The notes beneath the pieces were generated by a model. It had not been told where the DNA came from, did not search any database, and saw only the letters and a program-made list of their open reading frames with translations. Made by a program: the position numbers and the translations under genes. Below are positions 27,531-36,359 of a stretch of 64,000 nt of DNA, in pieces (position 1 is the stretch's first letter; each line of letters begins with the position of its first letter). Location of the stretch: positions 2,170,001 through 2,234,000 of the forward strand of contig NZ_CP067089.2 in NCBI RefSeq assembly GCF_016616095.2. Reading direction: 5' to 3'. This DNA is from Breznakiella homolactica. GTDB taxonomy: Bacteria; Spirochaetota; Spirochaetia; Treponematales; Breznakiellaceae.

Positions 27531-28154
27531 TCAAGGGGCTATTTTCTTTTTGTTCCACTCGGGAAGCAGGGTTTCGGGGCCCCGGATCAGGGCTTCCGTG
27601 AGGGCCCGGGAAGACTGGTCCAGAACCTGGTCCAGGACCGGCTCTTCCTGGGGCGCGAAATCCGACAGCACCCAGGATGAAATATCATGGTGGTCAGGCC
27701 GGCCGATGCCGATGCGGAGCCGCCAGAAATCAGCCGTGCCCAGACGGGATTTCATGGACCGGAGTCCGTTATGCCCGCCCAGCCCGCCGGAAAATTTAAA
27801 CGACGCCGTACCCAGGGGCAGTTCCAGTTCATCGTGGACCGCCAGGATACGATCCGGCTGTATTCTGAAAAACGACGCCGCCGCCTGCACGGAATCCCCG
27901 GAAAGGTTCATGAAGGTATGGGGCATGAGAAAGTATATTTTATCCGGAGCAGTACCGGCTGTCTCCGTATCGGAGGCCGTATCCCAGGAGGAAAGGCGGA
28001 ATCCGTCCAGGGAAGCGTACACCCCCTTGAATTTTTCCTTCCAGCTTAATGAAGAATAAAACGGAAGCCGCTCCGCCAGCAGCCAGCCCGCGTTGTGGCG
28101 GTTCCCGGCGTACTGACGGCCGTAATTTCCCAGAAAGGCGACGAGTTCAATCAT
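27531..28154 (-). CDS. pth: Peptidyl-tRNA hydrolase
   Basis: Releases tRNA from drop-off peptidyl-tRNA. 207 residues from ATG 28154; the frame is open another 191 codons upstream, but that part is antisense to the alpha-galactosidase gene. Family residues are present: GNYGRQYAGNRHNAGW (active-site His), MPHTFMNLSG (Asn), HDELELPLG (Asp) and GGHNGLRS (Asn). A central segment (about 60-85, rich in Thr/Ala/Asp) is longer than usual. AGGAGA lies 14 nt before the ATG, rather distant. mazG follows, probably co-transcribed. Confidence 0.93.
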   Translation of the reverse strand: MIELVAFLGNYGRQYAGNRHNAGWLLAERLPFYSSLSWKEKFKGVYASLDGFRLSSWDTASDTETAGTAPDKIYFLMPHTFMNLSGDSVQAAASFFRIQPDRILAVHDELELPLGTASFKFSGGLGGHNGLRSMKSRLGTADFWRLRIGIGRPDHHDISSWVLSDFAPQEEPVLDQVLDQSSRALTEALIRGPETLLPEWNKKKIAP

Positions 28155-28160
28155 ACCGGT

Positions 28161-28189
28161 TTGCGATTCTCCTGTTCCGATAGTAAACT
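28161..28189 (+). promoter_or_regulatory. Candidate promoter of alpha-galactosidase operon
   Basis: TTGCGA (28161-28166), 17 nt, TAAACT (28184-28189). The leader contains GCCGGCGGGGCCGGC, able to form a short hairpin, and AGGA 7 nt before the ATG. Confidence 0.45.
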
Positions 28190-28245
28190 GTAAACAAACA
28201 TTTAGGGAAGCGCCGGCGGGGCCGGCCTTCCGCAAGGATTCTGCC

Positions 28246-30150
28246 ATGGAAATACTCGGAATTAAAAAGACTGCTGCCAAAATAGACGGAGGGATTCCGG
28301 GAACGTGTTTACGGTACTCCGCGGACATGCAGGACGGTGAATGCCTGAGCTGCAATACTGTCCCGGAGGGGGTTGTGTTTGATTCCTTCACCCTGGATGA
28401 CCTCCTCAAAACCGCCGCTGCCGGCGAAGAAGCGCGGACGGCGTTTTCCCGGAAGGAAGATCTCTGCATCCAGCCCGGGGGATGGCAGTCCTGGTCCGCG
28501 GGCTGGGAGCTGGGGCCGGGGGAATCCCTGCCCGGAAAGGTATATGTCATTCCGGAACTTATTAAACTGACAAACCGCCAGGGCGACGATCCGGGCCCGG
28601 ATGAAACCGCGGGCCATTTTATAGCATACATACGGAGCGGAGACTGGTATCTCGGTATCGCGTCAAAGGAAGGAGATGGCCTCGCGCCGGTGACATACCG
28701 GATAAACCGGAAGGAGGCCCGCATCACCGCGGAAATTTTTGCCCCGGGGAAAACCCTGAATCCCGGAGAGATCCTGGCTGAATTAAACGTATTCCTTGTC
28801 CGGGGATATTTTATGTTTAAGGATTCCGTGGGAGCGATTTACCGCCAGGAAACGGTTTTTAAAGGAATAGATTTTCTCCGTTCCGGCAAACCGGTTCCCG
28901 GCCGGCGGTACGGATGGACCAAGGAATCCCTCCCCGGCGGGTATGAATCCTGGTACAACCACTACAACAGGATTGACGAAAAAATAATCACCGAGGATCT
29001 CGCGGCTCTGGATAAAACAGACAATCTTATTAACCTGTGGTACATCCGCCGGAAAAAACCCGCGGTTTTCCAGATCGACGACGGCTGGGAGATCACCGTG
29101 GGGGAATGGGAAATCGATACCCAGCGGTTTCCACGGGGGCTCAAACCCATCGCGGAAGAGATCGAGCGGGCGGGCCGCATTCCCGGATTGTGGCTGGCGC
29201 CGTTCCTCGTTACCAAACGGTCCCGGAATTTCAGGGAAAAACCCGAATGGCTGCTCCGGGACCATGCCGGAGAGCCGGTGGTGGCCGGGTTCAACCATCT
29301 CTGGGACAAACAGTACTACTGCCTGGATATTTCCCGGGAGGATGTGCTGGAATACCTGAAACAGTTAATCGACCGGGCAATCGACGAATGGGGTTTCCGG
29401 TACCTCAAACTCGACTTTCTCTATACCGGACTCTTTTACGGGAATTTCAGCCGGGACGGGGCGCCCCACGAACATTACCGGCGGGCATGCGAAGTTCTTA
29501 CCGGCCGGACAAAAACCGCGGCGGGCCTTCCGGTGGCGTACCTCGGATGCGGGCTCCCCTTCGGCCTGTCCTACCGGTTTTTCCCGCTCTCCCGGATCGG
29601 CGCCGATACCCGGGAAATGTGGGACTGGAAGGGGGCAAAGCTGATCGGCCACGTGGGCCGGCCCAGCGCCTATATCAGCCTCCTGGATACCATCGGCCGG
29701 TCCTTTATGGACGGGACCGTGTACATCAGCGACCCGGATGTGGTTTTTCTCCGGAGCAGAAACTGCAAACTGAAGGAACACGAAAAAGAATGCATCGCCC
29801 TGGTCAATTTCCTGCTGGCCGGGCAGATCATGTTCTCCGACGATCCCGTTCATCTTGAACCCGGGGATATTGCCCTGACCCGGAGCATAGCGGAACTCTA
29901 TGACGCGCTGGCGGGGGACGACTACGGCGCGGTGAGACTCGAAAAGGATGTTTTCCGCCTGCTGAGCCGGTCCGGAACAACCGCGGGGCTGATCAATCTG
30001 GGGGACAGAGCTTTTACCCTGGGAAAAAGCCGGAATCCCGATTTTTTCAGTGCCATGGAAACGGGAACCGCCCTTGTAGACCATCGGACCAAAATACGGC
30101 AGAATATGGTTGCCTTTGCGCCTCATACTATTACTATCATCCGGAATTAG
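28246..30150 (+). CDS. Alpha-galactosidase, GH36-type
   Basis: 634 residues, no signal peptide, so cytoplasmic. An N-terminal beta domain contains PGGWQSWSAGWELG. The TIM barrel from about residue 230 shows FQIDDGWEITVGEW, LWLAPFLVTKRS, then FRYLKLDFLY with the nucleophile Asp near residue 392, and IGADTREMWDW with the acid/base Asp near residue 455. This layout is clan GH-D (GH36/SIP1-like); it probably removes alpha-1,6-galactose from raffinose-type oligosaccharides. Plant-like raffinose synthases share the fold but are longer. Six nucleotides separate it from the pyrophosphatase gene, suggesting one operon, though no sugar carrier is adjacent. Confidence 0.85.
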   Translation: MEILGIKKTAAKIDGGIPGTCLRYSADMQDGECLSCNTVPEGVVFDSFTLDDLLKTAAAGEEARTAFSRKEDLCIQPGGWQSWSAGWELGPGESLPGKVYVIPELIKLTNRQGDDPGPDETAGHFIAYIRSGDWYLGIASKEGDGLAPVTYRINRKEARITAEIFAPGKTLNPGEILAELNVFLVRGYFMFKDSVGAIYRQETVFKGIDFLRSGKPVPGRRYGWTKESLPGGYESWYNHYNRIDEKIITEDLAALDKTDNLINLWYIRRKKPAVFQIDDGWEITVGEWEIDTQRFPRGLKPIAEEIERAGRIPGLWLAPFLVTKRSRNFREKPEWLLRDHAGEPVVAGFNHLWDKQYYCLDISREDVLEYLKQLIDRAIDEWGFRYLKLDFLYTGLFYGNFSRDGAPHEHYRRACEVLTGRTKTAAGLPVAYLGCGLPFGLSYRFFPLSRIGADTREMWDWKGAKLIGHVGRPSAYISLLDTIGRSFMDGTVYISDPDVVFLRSRNCKLKEHEKECIALVNFLLAGQIMFSDDPVHLEPGDIALTRSIAELYDALAGDDYGAVRLEKDVFRLLSRSGTTAGLINLGDRAFTLGKSRNPDFFSAMETGTALVDHRTKIRQNMVAFAPHTITIIRN

Positions 30151-30156
30151 GAAACC

Positions 30157-31812
30157 ATGGAAAAACGTATTTTTGTCATCGGCCACCGGAATCCCGACAC
30201 CGATTCAGTCGTGTCCGCCGCGGCCTACGCCCGGCTCAAACAAGCCCTGGGCATGGCCAACTGTTCAGCCGCCCGGGCGGGCAAGATCAATCCCCAGACG
30301 GAGTATATCTTCGACCGGTTTAAGGTGCCGGTCCCGGAATTCATCCCCGACCTTATTCCCCGGGTGGAGTACTACCTCTCGGATACGCCGGTTACGGTCC
30401 CCGAAGGGGTTTCACTCTGGGAAGCCCTGGAAAAAATGCAGCAGGATTCCCTTAAGGTCCTGCCCATCATCAACGGCGACGGTACCTACCGGGGCATGCT
30501 CCATTACAATGCCTTCGCCCGGTATATTCTTCATAAAATCAATCCCCACAAAAAATCCGGGATCCCCACATCCATCAATCTCCTGGTGAACACCCTCAGG
30601 GCCCAGCCGATCACGGCCTTTGATACGGAGGAAGTCAAAAAATCCCACATCATGGTGGCGGCCCTGGCGGACGATTCATTCAAAAAACACCTGGAAGCGG
30701 AGATGCCCGAAAACGCCATGGTCATCGTCGGGGACCGGGTGGATATCCAGAAGTACTGCATTGAGCGGAAAGTCCGGGCCCTGGTGATCACCAACGGGAA
30801 TACCCTGGACAAGGAACTGACCGCCCTGGCGGAGAAAAACCGGGTCTCGGTGATGATAAGCCCCTTCGACACATCCTCCACCTCCCTGCTGATCATTTAC
30901 TCAACCCCGGTGGGTTCCATGGGGGACAATTCAGCGCCCATGATCCATCTCAACGATACCATCCGCAAGATCCGGGAGCCCCTTTCAAAGGCCCCGTCCC
31001 GGTGCCTGCCGGTCGGCGACGACGACGGACGCTTCGCGGGGGTGATCTTTGAAGCGGATCTCTTAAAAGAACCGAATATCGAAATCATCATGGTGGACCA
31101 CAATGAGCCGAGCCAGGCCGTGGAAGGGATCGAGCATTACAAGATCCTGGAGGTTATCGACCACCACCGGCTGGGCAACCTTTCCACCCGGTATCCCATA
31201 ACTTTCATCAACAAGGTGGTGGGAGCCACCGCGACCATAATCACCGGACTGTACCGGGAACTGCGGATCCCCCTGGACCGGCCCACGGCGTCCATCCTGC
31301 TCTGCGGCATCCTGGCGGACACCCTGGTGCTCCAGTCCGCCACGGTCACCGATGAAGACCACGAAGCCGCGGAATACCTGGCCTCCATAACCGGCCTGGA
31401 AATAAAAACCCTGGGCCAGGAACTGCTGACCATCGCCAGCAAGATAAACGCCCGGCCCGCGGCGGAGCTCATACACATGGATATGAAGCAGTACGCGGAA
31501 CAGGGCGCTGAGTTCACCGTGAGCCAGATCGAAACCGATACCCCCGACGACCTCGTCGCCCGGAAGGATGAAATCCTCGCGGAGCTGGAGTCCGCCCGAA
31601 AGTCCCGGCAGCGCCTGTTCTCGGCCCTGATGGTCACCGATGTTACGGAACTGACATCCCTGCTGTTTATAGAAGGGAAGAAATCCTTTATCAGCCGGAT
31701 CAGTTTTCCCAAAATGGAAGAAGGGGTATATATCCTCAAAGACATTGTATCCCGCAAAAAGCAGCTCCTTCCCCTGCTTTCGGAGCTCGCCGAAAAGGCG
31801 ATAATGGAATGA
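30157..31812 (+). CDS. CBS/DRTGG-regulated manganese pyrophosphatase
   Basis: Family II inorganic pyrophosphatase, 551 residues. The DHH phosphoesterase core is split around a regulatory insert: N-terminal GHRNPDTDS (residues 9-17), then CBS (about 70-130), DRTGG-like (VRALVITNGNTL region, about 195-255) and CBS (about 260-300), then MVDHNEPSQ and VIDHHRLG near residue 333 and the DHHA2 C-terminal domain. In characterised relatives the CBS pair binds adenine nucleotides and tunes activity. Clostridial and spirochaete proteins share this order. It is preceded closely by the galactosidase gene and followed after 18 nt by a thioredoxin-like gene. Confidence 0.93.
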   Translation: MEKRIFVIGHRNPDTDSVVSAAAYARLKQALGMANCSAARAGKINPQTEYIFDRFKVPVPEFIPDLIPRVEYYLSDTPVTVPEGVSLWEALEKMQQDSLKVLPIINGDGTYRGMLHYNAFARYILHKINPHKKSGIPTSINLLVNTLRAQPITAFDTEEVKKSHIMVAALADDSFKKHLEAEMPENAMVIVGDRVDIQKYCIERKVRALVITNGNTLDKELTALAEKNRVSVMISPFDTSSTSLLIIYSTPVGSMGDNSAPMIHLNDTIRKIREPLSKAPSRCLPVGDDDGRFAGVIFEADLLKEPNIEIIMVDHNEPSQAVEGIEHYKILEVIDHHRLGNLSTRYPITFINKVVGATATIITGLYRELRIPLDRPTASILLCGILADTLVLQSATVTDEDHEAAEYLASITGLEIKTLGQELLTIASKINARPAAELIHMDMKQYAEQGAEFTVSQIETDTPDDLVARKDEILAELESARKSRQRLFSALMVTDVTELTSLLFIEGKKSFISRISFPKMEEGVYILKDIVSRKKQLLPLLSELAEKAIME

Positions 31813-31830
31813 GACCGCGGATGGCAGCAC

Positions 31831-32154
31831 ATGCATAGTATAGAAATTTACGGATACGGGGACCAGGAAATCTGCTCAGGATGCGAGGGCCACTGCGGGG
31901 ACTGCGCTCCGGGAGCGAAAAAAGCGACCCGCCTTCTGGTTTCGGAATTTGAAAGCCTTATCAGCAAAACGGATTTTTCCGGGGATGTCCGGTTTTACGA
32001 AGCCACCGAGGAAAATCTCCGGCGGAACGAAGACGTAAGAAAAATCCTCACCATGGCGGACCTTGCCCCGGCGATTGTGCTGGACGGCAAACTGCTCTTT
32101 TTAGGGGGCTTTTCCCCGGAAGGCCTGGTTGAGGAAGTAAAAAAACGGATCTGA
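31831..32154 (+). CDS. Small thioredoxin-fold protein, YuzD-like
   Basis: 107 residues starting IEIYGYGDQ, with a cysteine cluster CSGCEGHCGDC at about residues 15-25 and a thioredoxin-like ending (LAPAIVLDGKLLFLGGF SPEGL pattern). The N-terminal strand, early Cys-x-x-Cys and late cis-Pro/VLDG layout resemble the YuzD/DUF1462 and glutaredoxin-like groups. The additional cysteines could bind an Fe-S cluster or metal. Function is unknown. It lies 18 nt after the pyrophosphatase gene and converges on the FGE-like gene, leaving only 12 nt between stops. Confidence 0.65.
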   Translation: MHSIEIYGYGDQEICSGCEGHCGDCAPGAKKATRLLVSEFESLISKTDFSGDVRFYEATEENLRRNEDVRKILTMADLAPAIVLDGKLLFLGGFSPEGLVEEVKKRI

Positions 32155-32166
32155 AGGAACCGGATT

Positions 32167-33009
32167 TTACCCGGCTGCAGAATTCCGGGCAATCCGGAAT
32201 CCCACGGAATTCGCCTTAAAGCTGGGGGCGTTCCAGTACCGGTAGGTTACCCGAAGCAGGTTAACCGGCGTGAACCACGCGCCGCCCCGGAGCACCCGGG
32301 ATCCCGTCGCGGCGGCGCCCTGGGGATCGGTCTGGGCTTCCCGGGGGTAATCTGCGTACCAGTCCCAGCACCACTCCCAGACATTGCCGCTCATATCGTA
32401 CAGCCCCAGTTCATTGGGGTTTTTTGATTTTACGGGCTTCGATTCCCTGCCGCTGTTCCCGTCGTACCATCCGACCTGGGCCGCGTTCGCGCCGCCGGAA
32501 TACAATGAACGGCTCAGGGGCTGATCGGTCAGCGCGCCGAGCACGCCGCCCCGGGCGGCGAATTCCCATTCAGCCTCGGTGGGAAGCCGGTAACCGTCGG
32601 CGCCGCGGTCCCAGGTTACGGAATTTCCGGAGATTGTATAAGCCGGGGAAAATCCGTCCCGTTCGCTTAAGGAATTGCAGAAACGGACCGCCTCGAACCA
32701 GGAAACAGTATCCACAGGCCGCTGGTCACCGGAAAAACGGGAAGGATTGCTTCCCTGGATTTCCCGGTACAGCTCCTGGGTAACCTCTGTTTCGGCGATA
32801 AAAAACGAACTGACCGTTACTTCCCGGGGCCGCTCCGTATGGGCGTAGGGGCTCTCATTGCTCCCCATCCAGAAGGTTCCCCCTTCCACCGCAACCATCA
32901 CCGGATCGGTACGGCCGAACACGGAAAAAGGAACCACCAGAAAAAAAACCAAGGCCGGGATACATCCCCGGAACGGAATGGTCTTTTTTACATACCCCGC
33001 AGCGGTCAC
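32167..33009 (-). CDS. Secreted formylglycine-generating-enzyme-like (SUMF1) protein
   Basis: 280 residues with an N-terminal hydrophobic signal (ALVFFLVVPFSVFG). The domain is the FGE-sulfatase/SUMF1 fold: EGGTFWMGS, FFIAETEVTQELY, PVDTVSWFEAVRFC, YRLPTEAEWEFAARGG, DMSGNVWEWCWDWY and SRVLRGGAWF. True FGE enzymes need paired cysteines near the C-terminus; here the corresponding region reads NLLRVTYRYWNAP without such a pair, so it is probably not a sulfatase activator but one of the many SUMF1-like proteins of unknown role. It starts at GTG 33009, overlapping the clpP TGA as GTGA, so it is coupled to clpP. Confidence 0.8.
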   Translation of the reverse strand: MTAAGYVKKTIPFRGCIPALVFFLVVPFSVFGRTDPVMVAVEGGTFWMGSNESPYAHTERPREVTVSSFFIAETEVTQELYREIQGSNPSRFSGDQRPVDTVSWFEAVRFCNSLSERDGFSPAYTISGNSVTWDRGADGYRLPTEAEWEFAARGGVLGALTDQPLSRSLYSGGANAAQVGWYDGNSGRESKPVKSKNPNELGLYDMSGNVWEWCWDWYADYPREAQTDPQGAAATGSRVLRGGAWFTPVNLLRVTYRYWNAPSFKANSVGFRIARNSAAG

Positions 33010-33617
33010 AATTCATCCCGCTTCGTTACAACCCGCGAAATAAGGCCGTACTGCACCGCCTCCGCCGCGTTCATCCAGTAATCCCGGTCGGTATCCTTTT
33101 CAACCTGCGAAAAATCAACGCCGGTTTCGTCGGAAATCAGCCGGTTAATCCGGTCACGCATCTTATCCAGCTCCCGGGCGTGGATTTCAATTTCCGTAGC
33201 CACCCCCCGGATACCGGACAATGGCTGGTGTATCAGGTACTGGCTGTTGGGAAGGCCGATACGCCGTTCCTTGGGAACAGCCAGGAGTATCACCGCCGCC
33301 GCGCTGGCAACGAGACCCATTCCGATGGTCCAAACCGGCACTTTCACGAAGCGGATCATGTCGAAAATAGCGTACCCGGCATAGGCGTCTCCTCCGGGGG
33401 AGTCAATGAAAATCCGGATAGGTTCGTCGGCCATATCCTCCAGCAGCAGGAGCTGCCGGATGGTCCGCTCGGAGAGATCCTTATTTATTTCCCCGGAAAG
33501 AAGGATGGTCCGGGTTTTAAGCATTTTACTGATCAGGGGATCCGCCGGAGCCTGCTGTTTTTCCTGGTCATCGTCATCATCATCGCCGCGGATAATCCGT
33601 GTAGCATTATAATCCAT
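33006..33617 (-). CDS. clpP: ATP-dependent Clp protease proteolytic subunit, variant form
   Basis: Serine peptidase of the Clp machine. 203 residues from ATG 33617, with GTGAGG correctly spaced; an upstream GTG would add four. Catalytic residues are Ser in GLVASAAAVIL (more usual GMAAS), His in YLIHQPL and Asp in DTDRDYWM. An acidic stretch GDDDDDDQ at about residues 12-19 precedes the fold, absent from standard ClpP, and the SAAAV context also differs. This suggests a second, specialised ClpP. No Clp ATPase gene is adjacent. Instead the downstream partner is a secreted SUMF1-like gene overlapping by four bases. Confidence 0.88.
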   Translation of the reverse strand: MDYNATRIIRGDDDDDDQEKQQAPADPLISKMLKTRTILLSGEINKDLSERTIRQLLLLEDMADEPIRIFIDSPGGDAYAGYAIFDMIRFVKVPVWTIGMGLVASAAAVILLAVPKERRIGLPNSQYLIHQPLSGIRGVATEIEIHARELDKMRDRINRLISDETGVDFSQVEKDTDRDYWMNAAEAVQYGLISRVVTKRDEL

Positions 33618-33666
33618 CAAAAACCTCACATAAATCTATCTGAATAGCGTGATACGTATACTATAT

Positions 33667-33695
33667 AATATAAAGGCTTCCATACCGCCGGTCAA
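33667..33695 (-). promoter_or_regulatory. Promoter of clpP operon
   Basis: Minus strand TTGACC (33695-33690), 17 nt, TATATT (33672-33667). The -35 begins 6 nt after the CTCCCCC end of repeat element 3a. Confidence 0.7.
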
Positions 33696-33700
33696 TTAGA

Positions 33701-33910
33701 AGGGGGAGCACTGTGCTGTATATCCACCAAGCACCCGAAATAACGATTCTGCGGGTCCTGCCATACAACAGAGGGCATGGCTCCGTGTCGGCCTGCGGCC
33801 TCGAAAGTCGCTCATGCCCTCTGTTGTATGGCACCCGGCGTTTTCATTACCCTCGGGTGCTTGGTGCTTCTACCAGCTGGGGTTAACCATTTCGGGGGGC
33901 TGCTCCCCCT
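33701..33910 (-). repeat. Palindromic element 3a (type I flank, A core)
   Basis: Outer AGGGGGAGCA (33701) / TGCTCCCCCT (33901-33910), middle CCAAGCACCCG / CGGGTGCTTGG, and perfect 20-bp inner arms 33760-33779 and 33813-33832 unique to this copy. The loop holds GGCCTGCGGCCTCGAAAG. Just outside, CCCGC-TTC-GCGGG (33920-33932) is a small hairpin, followed by the shared CTACCCCCACT motif. It faces the clpP promoter. Confidence 0.85.
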
Positions 33911-34038
33911 CGTTTCAGCCCCGCTTCGCGGGTCTTCCACTACCCCCACTCCGGGTTCCTGTATGCGGAAGCCCCAACGGATATGGCGGCGCCTCCAAAT
34001 CCCGGTTATCCCACCACCCAGCCCCGCACTCGGAAAGT

Positions 34039-34198
34039 GTACCAGCTTTCTATCCAGATAAGCCGGCAAAGAAGCATGGCCGTGCCGGTAACGCGGGGTG
34101 TCCGGGAAAAAATGCATAGGAGCGACTTTCGAGGCCGCAGGCCGGTGCGCCGCATTCAATGAACATGCGCTACCCACCCAGAACCGCCCTCAAAATGA
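34039..34198 (+). repeat. Palindromic element 3b, truncated tandem copy
   Basis: Begins with the same 44 nt (GTACCAGCTTTCTATCCAGA...) as 34199, then GGTAACGCGGGGTGTC, a left variable arm (CCGGGAAAAAATGCATAG) and the GCGACTTTCGAGGCCGCAGG loop, but no complementary right arm: GCATTCAATGAACATGCGC follows instead. The offset to copy 3c is 160 nt. It appears to be a deletion product of a tandem duplication. Confidence 0.75.
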
Positions 34199-34397
34199 GT
34201 ACCAGCTTTCTATCCAGATAAGCCGGCAAAGAAGCATGGCCGGCACGGTAACGCGGGGTGTCAGAGTACTGAGGGTATGAGCGGCTTTCGAGGCCGAAGG
34301 CCGACGCGCCGCCATACCCTCAGTACTCTGACAGGACCCCCGAACCGGTTCCCACCATGCTTCTTTGCCGGGTTACATAACTATAGAAAGCTGGTAC
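34199..34397 (-). repeat. Palindromic element 3c (type II flank, A core)
   Basis: Bounded by a perfect 15-bp terminal inverted repeat, GTACCAGCTTTCTAT (34199-34213) and ATAGAAAGCTGGTAC (34383-34397). Then GGCAAAGAAGCATGG / CCATGCTTCTTTGCC and perfect 20-bp inner arms 34260-34279 and 34313-34332. Its right end is 14 nt from the MFS start codon. Confidence 0.85.
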
Positions 34398-34410
34398 ACT
34401 TTACACCGCC

Positions 34411-35646
34411 ATGAAACCCTGGAAAGCCAATTATACGGCGTTGCTTATTGCAGAGACCCTTGCGGTTGCCGGTTTCGGCATTTCAAACCCCATTACCCCG
34501 CTGTTCCTGTCAGAAGACCTCGGGATTACGGATCCCCAGACATTGAAAATCTGGTCGGGTATTATCCAGTCTTCCTCGTCCGTCACCCTGGCGCTTTTTG
34601 CTCCCATCTGGGGCCACCTGGCGGATAAATACAGCCGCAGATTGATGCTCCTGCGGGCCATGTTCCTGGGGGGCGTTATTGTGGCGCTCATTCCCCTGAC
34701 CAACGCCCCTTGGCAGGTACTCATCCTCAGGACTATCCAGGGCTGTTTCGTCGGAACGGTTTCCGCCGCCACGGTGCTTGCCGCCGGAATAGCCCCCGCG
34801 GCCCAGGTTGCTCTGGCCCTGGGGCTCCTGCAGACCGGCGTTTCCATCGGCAACTCCCTGGGACCGCTTTTCGGCGGGGTTGTATCGGATTTTTTCGGCC
34901 GGCGTATAGCCTTTCTGTTTACCAGCCTGATCCTGGTGATCGCGGGACTCATCGTACTCAAATGGGTCGAAGACGATACCCGTCCGAGACCTCCGAAGGG
35001 CGAGAAAGTAAAAAAAGGTATAACCTCCGACATGGGGATTATTTTCGCGTCTCCGGTGCTGCTGGCCCTCATGGCAGTATCCTTCTCCATTCAGACATCC
35101 AGCTCAATCATCACCCCAATACTGCCGCTGTTTGTGCGGGAACTCGCCGCGGGATCCCGGTACGTCGGGTCCGCCACGGGTATTGTGCTGGGAGTGGGCG
35201 CCGCCACCACGGCCCTGGCAACCTTCCTGGTAGGCAAATACGCCTCGCGGCTCGGGTACTGGAAGACCCTCATTTTCTGTCTCGCCGCGGGCTGTGTGCT
35301 TTCGTTTCCGCAGATTTTCGTTACCAACATAACCCAGCTGACCGTTATGCGGTCCATGGCCATGTTTTTTATCGGCGGCGCCATTCCCGTGCTGAACGCA
35401 ATTATCGCGGTTACCGTGGACCGGGATAAACAGGGAATCGTGTACGGCTTCAATACATCCTTTTCCAACGCCGGGGCCGCCCTGGGGCCGGTGATCGGCT
35501 CGGTAACCGCGGCGGTTTTCAGTTTCCGGTCGGTATTTGCCGTCACCGCCCTGATATTGGGCTTTTCCGCTTCGGTAACCGTATGGCGCAGAAAGAAATA
35601 TCTAAAAATGAGGGAAGAGGAAAACCAGGATAATCCGGTATCATAG
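34411..35646 (+). CDS. MFS drug/metabolite exporter (DHA1-like)
   Basis: 411 residues and twelve predicted membrane helices. Motif A after helix 2 reads GHLADKYSRRLMLL, and motif C-like glycines/prolines of antiporters appear in GVSIGNSLGPLFGG (helix 5), pointing to the DHA1 exporter branch (MdtG-like). The substrate is unknown. A single gene with TACACT ending 10 nt before the ATG and no ribosome site. The start lies just outside repeat 3c, and the stop codon overlaps the first base of repeat 5's terminal arm. Confidence 0.85.
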   Translation: MKPWKANYTALLIAETLAVAGFGISNPITPLFLSEDLGITDPQTLKIWSGIIQSSSSVTLALFAPIWGHLADKYSRRLMLLRAMFLGGVIVALIPLTNAPWQVLILRTIQGCFVGTVSAATVLAAGIAPAAQVALALGLLQTGVSIGNSLGPLFGGVVSDFFGRRIAFLFTSLILVIAGLIVLKWVEDDTRPRPPKGEKVKKGITSDMGIIFASPVLLALMAVSFSIQTSSSIITPILPLFVRELAAGSRYVGSATGIVLGVGAATTALATFLVGKYASRLGYWKTLIFCLAAGCVLSFPQIFVTNITQLTVMRSMAMFFIGGAIPVLNAIIAVTVDRDKQGIVYGFNTSFSNAGAALGPVIGSVTAAVFSFRSVFAVTALILGFSASVTVWRRKKYLKMREEENQDNPVS

Positions 35647-35823
35647 CAGGCCGCCCGCAGTACCCTTATAACTCAGCTCCGCAGCATGGAATTACCAGAG
35701 CCGGGGGGCCTGTCACATGAAAAAAACCCCGCAGGGCGGTGTTTCTTTTCATGCGACACCCCGCGCTGCCGTGGTCACCTCACTGCGGAGCCTATTCTCT
35801 GTACCGTAATGCGGGCATCCTGC
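35646..35823 (+). repeat. Palindromic element 5 (type II flank, B core)
   Basis: Terminal arms GCAGGCCGCCCGCA / TGCGGGCATCCTGC (two mismatches), second arms around GCTCCGCAGCATGG / CACTGCGGAGC, then GGGGGGCCTGTC / GACACCCCGC. B-type inner stem GTCACATGAAAA / TTTTCATGCGAC. The first base is the last base of the MFS stop codon. A GCTGGGTGTGGGAGGCCACTTCC tail follows. Confidence 0.8.
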
Positions 35824-36015
35824 CTTTACGGAGAGAGGCTGGGTGTGGGAGGCCACTTCCGAGCCGTAAGCCGTAACCTGACACAAAACTTATTGGTTCT
35901 AAATGCATGGACAGCTAATTCCGCTGTATAAATAACCGCAACAGCCGGCGTGACTGCGGCTGTACAGGGGCAGCGGAAAATCCAGCGTTACGGCAACGCT
36001 ATTGTTGAGGTTCCA

Positions 36016-36357
36016 ATGCAGATGGTTTTTAGTCCAGTTATGGAAAAAATCGAAGCCGGGGCTCTGATTGTCGATGTCAGAACCGAAGATGAATTCAAAA
36101 CCGGGGCGTATCCCGGGGCGGTCAATATTCCCCTGGCCGTACTCCAGTCGCGGATGGAAGAACTGGAACCCAGGGACAGGCCTATCGTTATCTACTGCAC
36201 ATCGGGCACCAGAGGGCACATGGCCGCGGATTTTCTGGAGGCCTTCGGCTGGACCGACGCGGTCTGCGCCGGTTCGCTCACGGAAATGGAAGAACTCCTC
36301 CATACCGGACAGCCGCCGGTTCCGGAGGAGAACCACCAGGTTTTTGCCCGGCAATAA
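36016..36357 (+). CDS. Rhodanese-domain sulfurtransferase
   Basis: 113 residues from ATG 36016, chosen because GAGG lies 5 nt upstream; an upstream GTG at 35950 would add 22 residues without a ribosome site. Single rhodanese domain: ALIVDVRTEDEFKTGAYPGAVNIPL and the active-site loop YCTSGTRG, with the persulfide-forming Cys near residue 67. Typical roles are sulfur relay or cyanide/thiosulfate handling; single-domain forms often serve as sulfur carriers. It converges on fhs with only 2 nt between the stops. No signal peptide. Confidence 0.88.
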   Translation: MQMVFSPVMEKIEAGALIVDVRTEDEFKTGAYPGAVNIPLAVLQSRMEELEPRDRPIVIYCTSGTRGHMAADFLEAFGWTDAVCAGSLTEMEELLHTGQPPVPEENHQVFARQ

Positions 36358-36359
36358 CC

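Noticed and set aside
28155-28727. 191-codon N-terminal extension of Pth
   Set aside because: Antisense to the start of the alpha-galactosidase gene and absent from the Pth family.
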